From positions 1-25,490 of IMG/VR virus record IMGVR_UViG_3300010430_000420: a stretch of DNA of 25,490 nucleotides. The stretch is one strand, 5' to 3'. The DNA comes from a virus. Positions 1 through 9,100 of this stretch are shown one piece after another. The position numbers and the translations under genes are program-made. The notes under the pieces were generated by a model. It did not search any database and was not told the origin of the DNA. It was given only the letters and a program-made list of their open reading frames with translations. Position 1 is the stretch's first letter; every line of letters starts with the position of its first letter.

Positions 1-435
1 GGACACTTTTGGTGTGAATGGTTTGAAGGTGACCATTATAGCATTGACTATGCTTGGCACAATAATAAATTAGAACCAACTACAACAACAGTAGGAACTA
101 AAGAGGGTTTAAAGTTTACACAATGGACCAAAATTGCTAACGTAGATAAGAAGCTACCGGATTGGTTTGACCATTTTGATGATGTTGAAGAACTCAATGT
201 AGAGTTTATAGGAGACAAACTAATTGAAGTGCATCTGCGTAGCGGTAATGACATTGTGCATGATGACCCTATTGGAACTAAAATGATTCCACATTGGAAG
301 GACAGTGATCCAGATTATATTAACATGTTAAAGGAAAGTTGGACTTACCATAACAACTACGGTGATGATGAAGCTTATGATGCTTCAGGTTATATTGATA
401 ATCCACGTTTAGGTTATCTTAAACTTAAAGGTTGA
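1..435 (+). CDS. Partial protein with ATP-grasp-like C-terminus (5' end missing)
   Basis: The frame is open from the first base to a TGA at 433-435, giving the last 144 residues of a longer protein. The piece is rich in W, D and H. Its central part (about residues 64-80) reads LNVEFIGDKLIEVHLR, which resembles the late strand of ATP-grasp enzymes, where a conserved acidic residue and Asn/His (usually IEVNxR) bind the metal-ATP. This likeness is my inference from one motif; the nucleotide-binding half lies outside the window, so ligase function cannot be confirmed. The stop codon lies inside the -35 box of the next promoter, so the gene belongs to the transcript before the late module. If not ATP-grasp, it is simply an unknown phage protein. 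Confidence 0.6.
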   Translation, partial: GHFWCEWFEGDHYSIDYAWHNNKLEPTTTTVGTKEGLKFTQWTKIANVDKKLPDWFDHFDDVEELNVEFIGDKLIEVHLRSGNDIVHDDPIGTKMIPHWKDSDPDYINMLKESWTYHNNYGDDEAYDASGYIDNPRLGYLKLKG

Positions 436-460
436 CTTTACTTTATACCTGTGTTATAGT
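432..460 (+). promoter_or_regulatory. Strong sigma70-type promoter with extended -10
   Basis: TTGACT (432-437) and TATAGT (455-460) are separated by exactly 17 bases, and TG at 452-453 makes an extended -10. Transcription is expected to start near 467. The -35 box overlaps the TGA of the preceding gene. A perfect 7-bp inverted repeat (TTATAGT at 454-460, ACTATAA at 464-470) covers the -10 box and start point. The promoter would serve the small membrane peptide and the tRNA, using unmodified host RNA polymerase. It is the only good sigma70 promoter I see in the window. Confidence 0.75.
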
Positions 461-490
461 ATTACTATAATAACAGCTTAGGAACACAAC

Positions 491-592
491 ATGGAATTTG
501 CAAACTTTCTTTTAAAATGTACGTTATGGTTCTTTGGAATCATATTAGTAATTGCTTCAGCTCCTTATTGGTTATCCTGGTTAATTGCTTAA
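491..592 (+). CDS. 33-residue single-pass membrane peptide
   Basis: This short open frame starts with ATG at 491, seven bases after an AGGA (480-483), and ends with TAA at 590-592. The product is almost wholly hydrophobic and aromatic: MEFANFLLK, then a run of about 20 residues (CTLWFFGIILVIASAPYW), then LSWLIA. It should form one transmembrane helix. It lies directly downstream of a strong sigma70 promoter and only seven bases before a tRNA gene, so the two are probably co-transcribed. The good ribosome site and promoter support a real gene despite its size. A role in the host membrane (holin-like, or an early membrane-active peptide) is possible, but I recognise no family. Confidence 0.6.
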   Translation: MEFANFLLKCTLWFFGIILVIASAPYWLSWLIA

Positions 593-599
593 CAGTCAT

Positions 600-673
600 T
601 GGGGTGTAGCCAAGCGGTAAGGCATCGGGTTTTGATCCCGTGATCGTTGGTTCGAATCCAGCCGCCCCAGCCA
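600..673 (+). tRNA. tRNA-Gln (anticodon UUG), CCA encoded
   Basis: The 74-base sequence folds as a tRNA. The 7-bp acceptor stem TGGGGTG/CGCCCCA has one G-T pair, followed by G and an encoded CCA (671-673). The D stem is GCC/GGC. The anticodon stem ends in a TTTTGAT loop with TTG at positions 34-36. The T stem GTTGG/CCAGC closes the standard TTCGAAT loop. The first anticodon-stem pair is a U-U mismatch. It strongly resembles bacterial tRNA-Gln(UUG). It reads CAA, which is by far the commoner Gln codon here, notably in the Gln-rich ejection proteins, so it may supplement the host pool in late infection. Confidence 0.95.
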
Positions 674-700
674 ATCACAAACGCATGTTGGTTCTTTGTG

Positions 701-708
701 TATAAATA
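701..708 (+). promoter_or_regulatory. T4-late-like promoter motif TATAAATA
   Basis: This is a perfect match to the T4 late promoter element. It lies between the tRNA and the first tail gene, 42 bases before the chosen ATG at 750. If used as in T4, transcription starts near 714. That start lies beyond an upstream in-frame ATG at 696, which supports the ATG at 750 as the real start. Confidence 0.65.
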
Positions 709-749
709 TCAATATAGATATTTCCAAAAATAAAGGAACCAAAACCAAT

Positions 750-3434
750 ATGCCACAAATTAAAAAAGCAATGACGGAAGTTAGGATTCCGTTTAACAAA
801 ATGAGTTTTACTCCAGACGTGCCTAGTGCGGCATTGGCAGTTAACGAATACAATTACGGTGCAAACGTTGAAACGGATGTGCGAGGAATAAGAAGCGTAA
901 GCGGAGAAGAAGCAGTCTTTAATACTGTAGGTAGGCGTGGATGCTTTTTAACAGGTGGCTTTAGAAGTGATGATAACTTTTGGTTTATTGCCGCCAACAC
1001 ACAAACTTTTACAGCAACAACTGGCGCAAGTGGTGATGGTGCTACAGCAACACTAACGTTTGACAACCCAGCAGTAGACTTTGGTAGATACAGCATTGGT
1101 GAAACGGTGTTAGTTGAAAATGTTGATCCAGCAGGTTATAATGGAACACATCAGATCACAGGTACAACTAATACTTCAATAAGTTATGCGAGTACACAAA
1201 CTGGAGCACAAGTGTCACCAGGTTTAATCACAGGTGCTGGTGGATGGCAATGTAGGAATCCAAAAACAGGAGGCTGGTCGGACATTACACCCGTAACTGG
1301 TTATGCTGGGTTTGATCCAGCTACAGGAACTACACCTTGGCCTTATCAGTTTGTTACAAACATAACACATTCCTGGAACGGTACAATACCTTTCTTTAAC
1401 GATGAAAACAATCCACCAATGTTTTGGCCAGAAACAGAACGCTTGAGCTTCCCAGTAACAGGAGCAACAGGAGATGGCGTAACAGTTACAATTACATTTC
1501 CCACACAAGCAGTACAACCTTGGCAAATTGGAGATACTGTACAAGTAGAAGGTGTTCGTCCAGCTACAGGTGTTGGTCCATTTCAAGGTTTCAATGCACT
1601 TGCAACAGTTACAGCGGCAACCACTTCAAGCGTGAGTTACTTGGATCCATTTGTTGGAACATATGTTAGCGGAACGGGTTGGATAGAAGACCCAATTCCA
1701 AAATTAACAATGTATTCAAATGAAATCCCAAAGAACATTCAAGACATTGTTTTTGTTAGTGCAACCACACAACGCATCAACTTGCGTAACACACTGGCAA
1801 CTGCGCCGTTTACAGGTGGAGACCAAATTGTTATTAGCAACGTAAACAGTTTCTTCAATGGTGTGTTCACTGTTGTTAGTTCAACCACAACCTCTATTGA
1901 TTATCTTGCCACTCCAGGAGCCGCATGGCCTGGCGTTACATCGGGTGTTGTGAGCCCACGTTACTCATGGAACTATAATCCAGAATGGAGTCGAGTACAT
2001 GCAAAGTTTATGCGACTGTACAACACACCAAATGTAGGTAGTATCCTGGTTGCTGGAAACTTGGTTGCAACAAATGCCGCCACAGGCTTTACGGAAAACT
2101 ATCCTGGTACAGTACAATGGTCACAAGCGTTTGGACTTAACCAAGCTCCGGACCTTTGGGAACCAACTGTTGCAAACGTGGCCAACCAGTTAGAAGTACC
2201 CTTACGTGGTGAAGCTGTAGATGCGTTTGCATCAAACGGACAGTTATTCATCAGTTCATATTGGGACACCGTGGTGTTTAGCCCAATCAACTATTCAACA
2301 ACAAGTGCACCAATACTAGGTGTGCGACTGTTCTCAGAAGGTCGTGGATTGTTAACCAGCAACTGTTTTGCAAGCACAGATAAAATAACCTATGGTGTTG
2401 ATGCTCGAGACATATGGGCGTTTGATGGACAGAGCTTTAGAGGCATTGGTGACCAGCGTGTTAAGAACTGGTTTTATGATCAGTTGGATCCACTGTATGT
2501 ACAGCGTATTCACACACAAATTAATACAACACGTAACCAATTTGAAATATACTACACAACAACAGAAGCAACCAATGGTGTGCCAAATAAAATGTTAGCA
2601 TATAGATTTGACATTGACAGTTGGCAAGCGCCACGTGATGTTGATAGAGCAACGTTTAGTTGTGAATCACCAATTTGGAGATTAAACAACACATTGCCAC
2701 CACCATATTATGGACGTACTCCATATCTAATTGACAGAGCTAGTAGAACTGTGTTTTACATCAGAGGCACGTTTGACGCAAAGCTGGTACAAAAAGATAT
2801 AGGCTACAACTTTATAACAAAAAATGATGGTCCAGGTGATACAGTAATTCCAATTGCTAGTGAATTTAGACGAGACAATATTAAATTGCTTCCAGAATAC
2901 AGCGGCAAGCTAATGGTGCACCGTATACTTCCAGAAGTTGTAAACTTAAACAACAATGAACTACCAATTGATCCAAGCATTAGTTTGGCAACGACTTCAG
3001 TTGTTGGAGATGGTGTTGAATGTACTATCTCATTTGCCGCACAATCAGTAGCGCCTTTTAACGTTGGTGACACCATTGTAGTTGCTGACACAGACAATGC
3101 ATCATTTAATGGCATACAAACTGTTAGTGATTGTACAACAACAACTGTTAAATTTTTATCAGTAACAGTTGCAACGTCTGGGACACAAGGCACAGTAAGT
3201 ACAAACTTAGTTGGTAGCATTGGCATACAACTTGAGGGTGCTAATAGTGTTGGACAAACACCACAGCAAACCACAGCAGTTACAATGACAACAAACACAG
3301 ACTCACCTTGGTGTCAGTTTAGTAATAATGCATATCGTGTTAACACAATAGAAATCTCAAACAGTAGCATTTACAACATTTGGCATTGTAGTGCAACAAG
3401 CTGGCAGTACACACAAACGGAAGATGACCGCTAA
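750..3434 (+). CDS. Tail nozzle-like beta-propeller protein with four inserted beta modules
   Basis: The 894-residue protein probably forms part of the tail tube tip below the adaptor, in the role of P22 gp10 or T7 gp12. Residues about 415-655 carry propeller-like strands typical of such proteins, such as GRGLLTSNCF, KITYGVDARDIWAFDGQSF and an R/K-rich NTTRNQFEIYY stretch. Four copies of a 65-80 residue Ig-like module are inserted: three near the N-terminus (about 88-167, 234-312, 337-402) and one near the C-terminus (about 746-818). The modules share vGDtvxV, YNG/FNG, a TTTSVxY strand and a closing Gly. The start at 750 (MPQIKKAMTEVRIPF) is preferred over an in-frame ATG at 696 because a late-promoter motif and AAAGGA lie between them. 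The assignment rests on pattern, not on a database hit. Confidence 0.7.
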   Translation: MPQIKKAMTEVRIPFNKMSFTPDVPSAALAVNEYNYGANVETDVRGIRSVSGEEAVFNTVGRRGCFLTGGFRSDDNFWFIAANTQTFTATTGASGDGATATLTFDNPAVDFGRYSIGETVLVENVDPAGYNGTHQITGTTNTSISYASTQTGAQVSPGLITGAGGWQCRNPKTGGWSDITPVTGYAGFDPATGTTPWPYQFVTNITHSWNGTIPFFNDENNPPMFWPETERLSFPVTGATGDGVTVTITFPTQAVQPWQIGDTVQVEGVRPATGVGPFQGFNALATVTAATTSSVSYLDPFVGTYVSGTGWIEDPIPKLTMYSNEIPKNIQDIVFVSATTQRINLRNTLATAPFTGGDQIVISNVNSFFNGVFTVVSSTTTSIDYLATPGAAWPGVTSGVVSPRYSWNYNPEWSRVHAKFMRLYNTPNVGSILVAGNLVATNAATGFTENYPGTVQWSQAFGLNQAPDLWEPTVANVANQLEVPLRGEAVDAFASNGQLFISSYWDTVVFSPINYSTTSAPILGVRLFSEGRGLLTSNCFASTDKITYGVDARDIWAFDGQSFRGIGDQRVKNWFYDQLDPLYVQRIHTQINTTRNQFEIYYTTTEATNGVPNKMLAYRFDIDSWQAPRDVDRATFSCESPIWRLNNTLPPPYYGRTPYLIDRASRTVFYIRGTFDAKLVQKDIGYNFITKNDGPGDTVIPIASEFRRDNIKLLPEYSGKLMVHRILPEVVNLNNNELPIDPSISLATTSVVGDGVECTISFAAQSVAPFNVGDTIVVADTDNASFNGIQTVSDCTTTTVKFLSVTVATSGTQGTVSTNLVGSIGIQLEGANSVGQTPQQTTAVTMTTNTDSPWCQFSNNAYRVNTIEISNSSIYNIWHCSATSWQYTQTEDDR
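1011..3203 (+). repeat. Four copies of an Ig-like beta module within the nozzle-like gene
   Basis: The protein-level repeats lie at about 1011-1250, 1449-1685, 1758-1955 and 2985-3203. Shared features in order are G(D/A)GxTxTxxF, a vGDtVxV strand, YNG or FNG, a (T)TTxSxxY strand and a Gly-rich end. The DNA of the copies has diverged, so this is an old duplication held by protein selection. Related copies occur in the next tail gene (about 3851-4084) and the adaptor gene (about 22794-23030). Confidence 0.65.
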
Positions 3435-4606
3435 TGGCACAATTTCCTGTAACCACCGGAGATCCACAAGGTGTTATTGATGGTGTAAACTATTTGCTGT
3501 CTGGGCCTAGTGGATTAGGACAAAACTTTGCTGGACGTTCATTTAGTGATCAAGCATGGTTAACTGGCAATGGTAGAACACCCTATGTTACAACTCCAAT
3601 AGCATTAGAAGCAAAAGGTGCTGATGGATCCTTTGACATTGTTGTGACAGACATTTCATTATTTGATATTCCAGGTACAACCTATAACGTTACTGGATTA
3701 AACATTGGTGCGTCAGCACAAACAGTTAGCATTAACACAACCACATTTACAATTACACTAAGCGTTGCAAATGTTGGTCCTGTTGCTGGTCCTGTAGAGT
3801 TTAACATAGTAACACCACCGCAGTTATACGTTGCACCTATTGCACTAGCAAGTTGTACACAAGTTGATAGTTTTACATACAACTTTGTTTTTGGTGCGGC
3901 ACAGCCAACACCACCTTTTAGAAATGGTAACAACGTTAGAGTGTTTGGTGTAACACCAACTGCTTATAATAGAACATACTTTGGTCCTGGTGTTGTAGAT
4001 TGTACTACAACAGATGTAACAGTTCAGTTTACAAACGCAGAAGCCAATCCAGGTCCTGGCACTGGAGGTAGTATTACATTTGCCAATACTAACCAGCCTA
4101 CAAACAATCCATCAACTGGCTTACCACGAGATACAAATTTTATATCTACAGACTGTTTAGGAAGAGCCACAGTACAAGGCGCACAAGATCAAGTATTTTT
4201 AACAGCACAAATTAGCAACTTAGCTAGTTACGTACACACACCAGGTACTCCAGCAGACGTTGAATACACAGTTGCAATCAACAGATACAACAGTTTTGAA
4301 TTTTTTGATGGTGCAAGTAGAAGTGGTAAAGAAGATGACGTGTTGTTTTCCTTTGATCAGACTATTGCACAAAAACAAATATTAGTTACAGGACTTGGCT
4401 CACCAACAGGTATTATTGACCCAGGAGGTAGTGGCAACGGTATTGACACAGTATTCTCAGGTGTGCTAGATACACCACCACCAGGATATTACTTGTATAG
4501 ATTGGAAGTAGCATGGCGTGTTTATAATACATCAGCAACACAATTACAAGTTAATCAGAGTGAAGTAGGACTACGTGGAATTACAGTTCAAGTAATTAAA
4601 GAATAA
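3434..4606 (+). CDS. Tail/virion structural protein with Ig-like modules
   Basis: This 390-residue protein overlaps the stop of the nozzle-like gene (TAATG), which implies translational coupling and a shared structure. It begins MAQFPVTTGDPQG, followed by a VNYLLSGPSGLGQNF segment that I associate loosely with fibre-like proteins of marine phages. Residues about 140-217 form the same beta module as in the upstream protein (NNVRVFGVTPTAYN, CTTTDVTVQF, GTGGSITF), and about 71-125 may be a weaker copy. The C-terminal part (about 270-390) has strand-rich sequence ending ITVQVIKE. Ser, Thr, Asn and Gly dominate and no cysteine clusters or membrane segments appear. A tail surface or fibre-base role is likely; the exact part is unknown. 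Confidence 0.65.
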   Translation: MAQFPVTTGDPQGVIDGVNYLLSGPSGLGQNFAGRSFSDQAWLTGNGRTPYVTTPIALEAKGADGSFDIVVTDISLFDIPGTTYNVTGLNIGASAQTVSINTTTFTITLSVANVGPVAGPVEFNIVTPPQLYVAPIALASCTQVDSFTYNFVFGAAQPTPPFRNGNNVRVFGVTPTAYNRTYFGPGVVDCTTTDVTVQFTNAEANPGPGTGGSITFANTNQPTNNPSTGLPRDTNFISTDCLGRATVQGAQDQVFLTAQISNLASYVHTPGTPADVEYTVAINRYNSFEFFDGASRSGKEDDVLFSFDQTIAQKQILVTGLGSPTGIIDPGGSGNGIDTVFSGVLDTPPPGYYLYRLEVAWRVYNTSATQLQVNQSEVGLRGITVQVIKE

Positions 4607-4622
4607 CCCGCAACTTATTTTA

Positions 4623-4630
4623 TATAAATA
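4623..4630 (+). promoter_or_regulatory. T4-late-like promoter motif TATAAATA
   Basis: This perfect TATAAATA in the 54-base gap after the tail gene is followed by AAAAAGGA (4642-4649) and the ATG at 4661. The predicted start near 4636 would give a 5' leader of about 25 bases carrying the ribosome site. Confidence 0.7.
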
Positions 4631-4660
4631 AGTTTAAACTTAAAAAGGACACAGCTACCC

Positions 4661-5326
4661 ATGGCACAAAATTATGATGATTATAAAGCACCCGTAGGTG
4701 CATTTATCGAAGAAGTAGATATTGAAACTGAAACAATGGAAAAAGATAAAAAGAAAAAAGATGAGTCCGGCGACAGTATTAAAGCGTATGCACAAATGCT
4801 TCAAGACATGGGTGGCGAAGATAGCATATTAGCACACATTACTCCAGATGAAGCAGACTTGCTTAAAATGTTAGGTGGTTCAGGAGATGTAAGTGCATTA
4901 ACTAGTTTAATGATGTTTAATCCAAATGGTACTCAAGTAGACGAAGAAGAATATAGAACAAACATTGCACAACAGTTAGATGCAGAGCTAAGTCCAGTAA
5001 CACCAGAACAATCACCACAAGTAAAACTTATTCCAATTGAAGGATATGGTTCTTTACAAATTGGTCAAGAAGGTGCGTATCCAGTAAGCACTGGTCCAGA
5101 CTACGAAACAGACAGTGATGTACAATCAAAATACTATTGGGGTGTTAATAAAGCTGATGCACCAGAAACACCATTTGGTAGGCAAACTCCAATGCCATTG
5201 TTAACAGCAGAAGCATATGCTCCTCCAGGAGCGGCTCCAACTGGATTACCAAGTGCAGGAACTGCTGGTGGCAAATCAATGCAAGGAATGTTTGACGAAG
5301 ATGAACGCAAGAGACTGTTCGGATAA
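4661..5326 (+). CDS. Hypothetical virion-associated protein, acidic (221 aa)
   Basis: The start at 4661 has AAAAAGGA upstream and its own late-type promoter. The N-terminus is highly charged (about 16-40: EEVDIETETMEKDKKKKDE), followed by a short predicted helical part (about 40-90, SIKAYAQMLQDMGGEDSI and a DEADLLKMLGGSGDVSAL stretch). The C-terminal half is Pro/Gly/Ala-rich and looks disordered, ending DEDERKRLFG. No membrane segment or enzyme motif is visible. It heads a run of four genes whose products look like internal or ejected virion proteins, so a minor virion role is likely. I do not recognise the family. Confidence 0.7.
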   Translation: MAQNYDDYKAPVGAFIEEVDIETETMEKDKKKKDESGDSIKAYAQMLQDMGGEDSILAHITPDEADLLKMLGGSGDVSALTSLMMFNPNGTQVDEEEYRTNIAQQLDAELSPVTPEQSPQVKLIPIEGYGSLQIGQEGAYPVSTGPDYETDSDVQSKYYWGVNKADAPETPFGRQTPMPLLTAEAYAPPGAAPTGLPSAGTAGGKSMQGMFDEDERKRLFG

Positions 5327-5331
5327 GTTAG

Positions 5332-5339
5332 GATAAATA
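5332..5339 (+). promoter_or_regulatory. T4-late-like promoter motif GATAAATA
   Basis: This motif lies in the 38-base gap between genes, 26 bases before the ATG at 5365, with GAGGA (5350-5354) between. It differs from TATAAATA only at the first position. Confidence 0.55.
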
Positions 5340-5364
5340 TTATTATGATGAGGAAAACAAGAAA

Positions 5365-6111
5365 ATGAGTTTTGGTAAAGGTGGCGGTAGTAGCCAACAA
5401 GCACAGACAACAACTCCTACTCTGTCCGAAGAACAGAAGGCGTCAATTAGAGCAAACACAGAATTCTTAACTGGAACTATTATACCAACGTATAAAGGTG
5501 CAGTTGAAGGTGCTACAGAAGTTTATAACGTAAACGCACCAAGTGTATTACAAGCGGCACAAAATCAAGCACAACAAGCCGCACAAGCACAAGAAGTATT
5601 AGGTGGCACAGGTGAGAGTGCATTACGCACAGGTATTACTGGATTACAACAAGCGTTTGATCCAGCATATGAGCGAACAATGATACAAGCCGCACTTGCT
5701 CCAGGACAAGCACAGTACGAAGCAAACATTGCTAACCAAGCCGCACGGTTTGGTGGAGCAGGAACATTAGGAAGTGCAAGACAAGCGTTAGCTGATAGAC
5801 AACTAGCAAGTTCTAATCAAGCCGCACAATTCCAAACAGCCGCACAAGTACAACAAGGCATTGCAAACCAAAGAGCACAAGCCGCAAGTCAGTTAGCAAG
5901 TTTTGGTCAAGGTGGTATAGGACAAGCATTAGGTGCCGCAGGCGCAGGCGTGTCAGCCGCAATGACACCTCAACAATTATACAATCAATATGCAAGTGTT
6001 ATATTTGGTACACCATCTGCAAGTTATACTCCAGACTTTAGAGGAACACAAGGTTCTCAAGTTGATAGTGCAGGTAAGAAATCAAATTGGAACTTGGGTA
6101 TTGCTCTTTAA
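5365..6111 (+). CDS. Ejection/internal virion-type protein, Ala/Gln-rich (248 aa)
   Basis: The protein starts MSFGKGGGSSQQ, a Gly/Ser-rich start common in podovirus and siphovirus DNA-transfer or internal virion proteins. Residues about 20-185 are long amphipathic helices built from Ala and Gln (for example AAQNQAQQAAQAQEV). About 35 of 248 residues are Gln, nearly all CAA. The remainder (about 185-230) is Gly/Ala-rich with a GAAGAGVSAAM segment that could insert in membranes. It sits between other virion genes and has its own late-type promoter and a GAGGA ribosome site. A P22 gp7-like pilot role is my inference from composition and position. Confidence 0.7.
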   Translation: MSFGKGGGSSQQAQTTTPTLSEEQKASIRANTEFLTGTIIPTYKGAVEGATEVYNVNAPSVLQAAQNQAQQAAQAQEVLGGTGESALRTGITGLQQAFDPAYERTMIQAALAPGQAQYEANIANQAARFGGAGTLGSARQALADRQLASSNQAAQFQTAAQVQQGIANQRAQAASQLASFGQGGIGQALGAAGAGVSAAMTPQQLYNQYASVIFGTPSASYTPDFRGTQGSQVDSAGKKSNWNLGIAL

Positions 6112-6130
6112 TTTAAAGGTAAAAAAGAAC

Positions 6131-6187
6131 ATGGTAGAAATTAAAAATGGGATGACAGAGTTGTCTAAGAAAGGAACTATAAAATGA
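6131..6187 (+). CDS. Possible 18-codon minigene overlapping the next start
   Basis: A short frame (MVEIKNGMTELSKKGTIK) starts with ATG at 6131, after a weak AAAGG-like site at 6116-6120, and ends in TGA at 6185-6187. That stop overlaps the ATG of the large ejection gene at 6184 as ATGA. It could couple translation into the 1075-residue gene or act as a leader peptide. It could equally be chance, because the large gene has its own AAAGGA. Confidence 0.25.
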   Translation: MVEIKNGMTELSKKGTIK

Positions 6188-9100
6188 GTTTTGCTCCACG
6201 ACAACAACCTGGACCTAGTAGACAAGAACGTCAATCAGAAATGGAAGCTATTACAATTCAGCAAGAACGTGATGAAGAAGAAAGACGTTTACGTGCTGAA
6301 GAGGAAGCTAAAAACAAAGCTGAACGTGAAAGACTAATGAGAGAACAACAAGCCGCCGCAGTTGCTGTGGAAGCTTCTGCGTTTGGTGCAAATACTACTA
6401 GTAAGCCTACTGAAATTGAAGAAACAGTTAAAATTAAAACAAATCCAATTACTGGCGAACAGACAACAACACTAGAAGAGAAGGTACCGGCCGGCGTTCC
6501 TACTAGTATTGGTCCTGTTAGTCCTAACATGGAAGGCGGAGCCGCTCCAATCCCATTAACACCTACAGCAACAGCAAAGCCAGTTTCTCCAGACATGGAA
6601 GGCGGAGCCGCTCCAGTTGCAATGGGTGCTGGCACATTAACGCCAACTGTTGGTGCACCAGGTTCAATACCTACATTACAAGATACATTAGGTGCCGCTG
6701 ATGAAGCAGGTGCTACTGTAACTCCTGGTAGTACACCAGCAACGTCAGGTGTAGAAGGACAAGCAGTTGCTCCAACAGCAAGTTTTACAGACCAAGCAAA
6801 AGGATTTTTAGAAAAGTTTGAACCTTACAAAAAACCAGATGAACAACCAGGACTTCCTAGTTTAGGTTCAGCTACACTAGGTGGTGGCGTAGGAGCTAGA
6901 TCAGGCGGTGCTACATTACGTCCAGGTGAAATGCCTAAAGCAGTTATGCCAACAATGCCTAGTGCTCCAGCACAAGCACCAGGAGTAACTCCACAACTTC
7001 CAGGAGCAGGTTCAGTTGTACAAGCACCAAAACCAATAAGCACACAAATTGGTACTCCACAAGGTGGTATGGTATTACCAGATCAAAGAGAAATTGGTCC
7101 GTCAATTCCTCAAACAGGCATAACACCAGTTAGCTATCAAGTGCCTGGTGATGATGCTTATGCTATGGCACAACAACAGAATTATCCAATGGACGAACTA
7201 GGCAACTATTACGCTCCTAATGGACAAGTTATACGTCCAGGTACAACAATGGCTGACTTAACATCAGTATCACCAGGTGGTTTTGCTCCAACGCCAAACT
7301 GGACTGCACAGTCAGGTGAGAAGTTTGTAGCCGACAAAAAGTTTTATCCGCTTACAGGAGGACAACAGTTTGACAGTCCAGCACAAGCATATATGGCTGA
7401 GAAACAAGCTGAAAGAGAACAGATTGGTCCGGGCATTGATAGTGCTACCGTTCCTGTTATTAGGACAGAACAAGAAAACGCAATACTAGCACAAAAGAAT
7501 GAAATGGAAGGTGGCATACCAGGACTTGTACCTGTTGATGTTGAAGACGCAACAAAAACAGTAGAAGCACAAGTACTTGCAAACTCCAATGATCCAGATG
7601 CACTTAAAAAAGTTATTACTAGTGAAACTGTAGATGTTGAAGTAAAAGACATTGCTAAAGAAAACTTAAAATTAACAACATTAGATAAAGTTAAACAAGA
7701 GAAAGCCGAAGTAAAAGGCAATGCAATTATTGCTAAAGCGGCAGCCGGAGATAAAACTGCATCTAAGCAACTTGCTAAAGCAATAGCTCCATCTACTAGC
7801 GATGAAGGAAGTTATTTTAAAGCATACTTGTTACAACGTTTTGGTTTAACTGAACTTGCAAGAGCAGAACAAAAGAAACTAGGTTCAGACTGGGCTAGAC
7901 CAACATACCGTACTATTAATGATGATTCAGGTAAAGTTATTGGTAAAGTATTAGTTGATCATACAGGTTTTGCTATAAGCGGTATTGACAAAGCAGGCAA
8001 TGCAATGACACGTAAAGCTATTGATGCAGGCAACTACCTAACATACAATCCAACATTGTCTAAGCACCAAAAGGGCGGAGGTATCCAACTTGCGGCTATT
8101 GGCACTAAAGGACAGCCAGGATTTATTGAAGCAGAAAACATTACATACAGAACTAATCCAGACGGAACTATAGATTGGGCAAAAGATAGCAAAGGTGAGA
8201 TTATTACTGATGCTGGTAAACTTGCTAAAATACAAACACAAGTTTCAACTGCTAAAACTACAACTGATAGAGGCGTAGCAACATCAACAAGAGTACGTGA
8301 TGCTAAAGGTGTTGAATGGTCACAAGTTCCTACTAAAACTGGAATGTTATTTTATGACAACTCAGGCGTAGCAGGTATTCCATCAGGCAAGACTGTACCT
8401 ATTACAGTTAGCGGTGATGTTGGCTTACAAAAGAAATTAGCAGAAACTAAAGCAGGTGTTACACTTAAATATGCAGGTGCTATTGAAGCAACTAAAGCAG
8501 GTGCTAGCGAAATTGGTAAGTTTAATGCAACTAACGGAACTAACATTGGTTTTATTACATATGCACCAGGTGCTGAGCCAATCTTAGTTGACAAAAACAA
8601 TAACAATCAACCTCTAACTCCAGATACTAACGGCAACATTACTGCTGTTCCAAACTCAAAAGTAGCTCCAGTTGTTCCTGGAGCAACAACTGAAGTTAAA
8701 CCAGTTGTTCCGGGTGAAAAAGCAGTTGTTCCAGAAGTTAAAACAGAAGTTAAAACAGAAGAAGTTAGTGTTGCACCAGTATTCCAAACTGGTGCTGGTA
8801 ATGAAGCAGAGAGTATTGCTCAATTTAATACTCGTGTTAAAAAGTATGAACAAGAACAAGCGTTAATTAAACAGAAAAAAGAAGCTGAAATTGCTACTGT
8901 TACAAAATCAAATGACCAGCGAGTATTAGACGCAAACAACCTTCTTAAAACTTCAGAGTTTTCTCAAGCAGTAGGAAGTCAAGAACTAATACCTGGTTAT
9001 ATTAAATTGTTAACAGAAAACAAAACTAACTTTGGTGGACCATTACAAGGTCAATTTGCATTAGGTAATATTAGTGCAGAGCAGTTCTTTGGTGACTTAA

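Noticed and set aside
600-673. tRNA as a prophage attachment site
   Set aside because: The tRNA is complete, lies inside a virion gene cluster, and there is no integrase or duplicated tRNA end in the window.
596-853. Minus-strand open frame containing GRLDSNQRSRDQNP
   Set aside because: It is the antisense of the tRNA-Gln gene and the start of the tail gene; this kind of peptide is a well-known artefact of translating tRNA genes.
1224-1669. Cys/Ser/Arg-rich alternative frames on both strands
   Set aside because: Out-of-frame readings of the real tail gene, with no ribosome site.
2804-3298. Minus-strand open frame opposite the nozzle-like gene
   Set aside because: Shadow of a beta module on the coding strand; composition is unlike a folded protein and it has no start signals.
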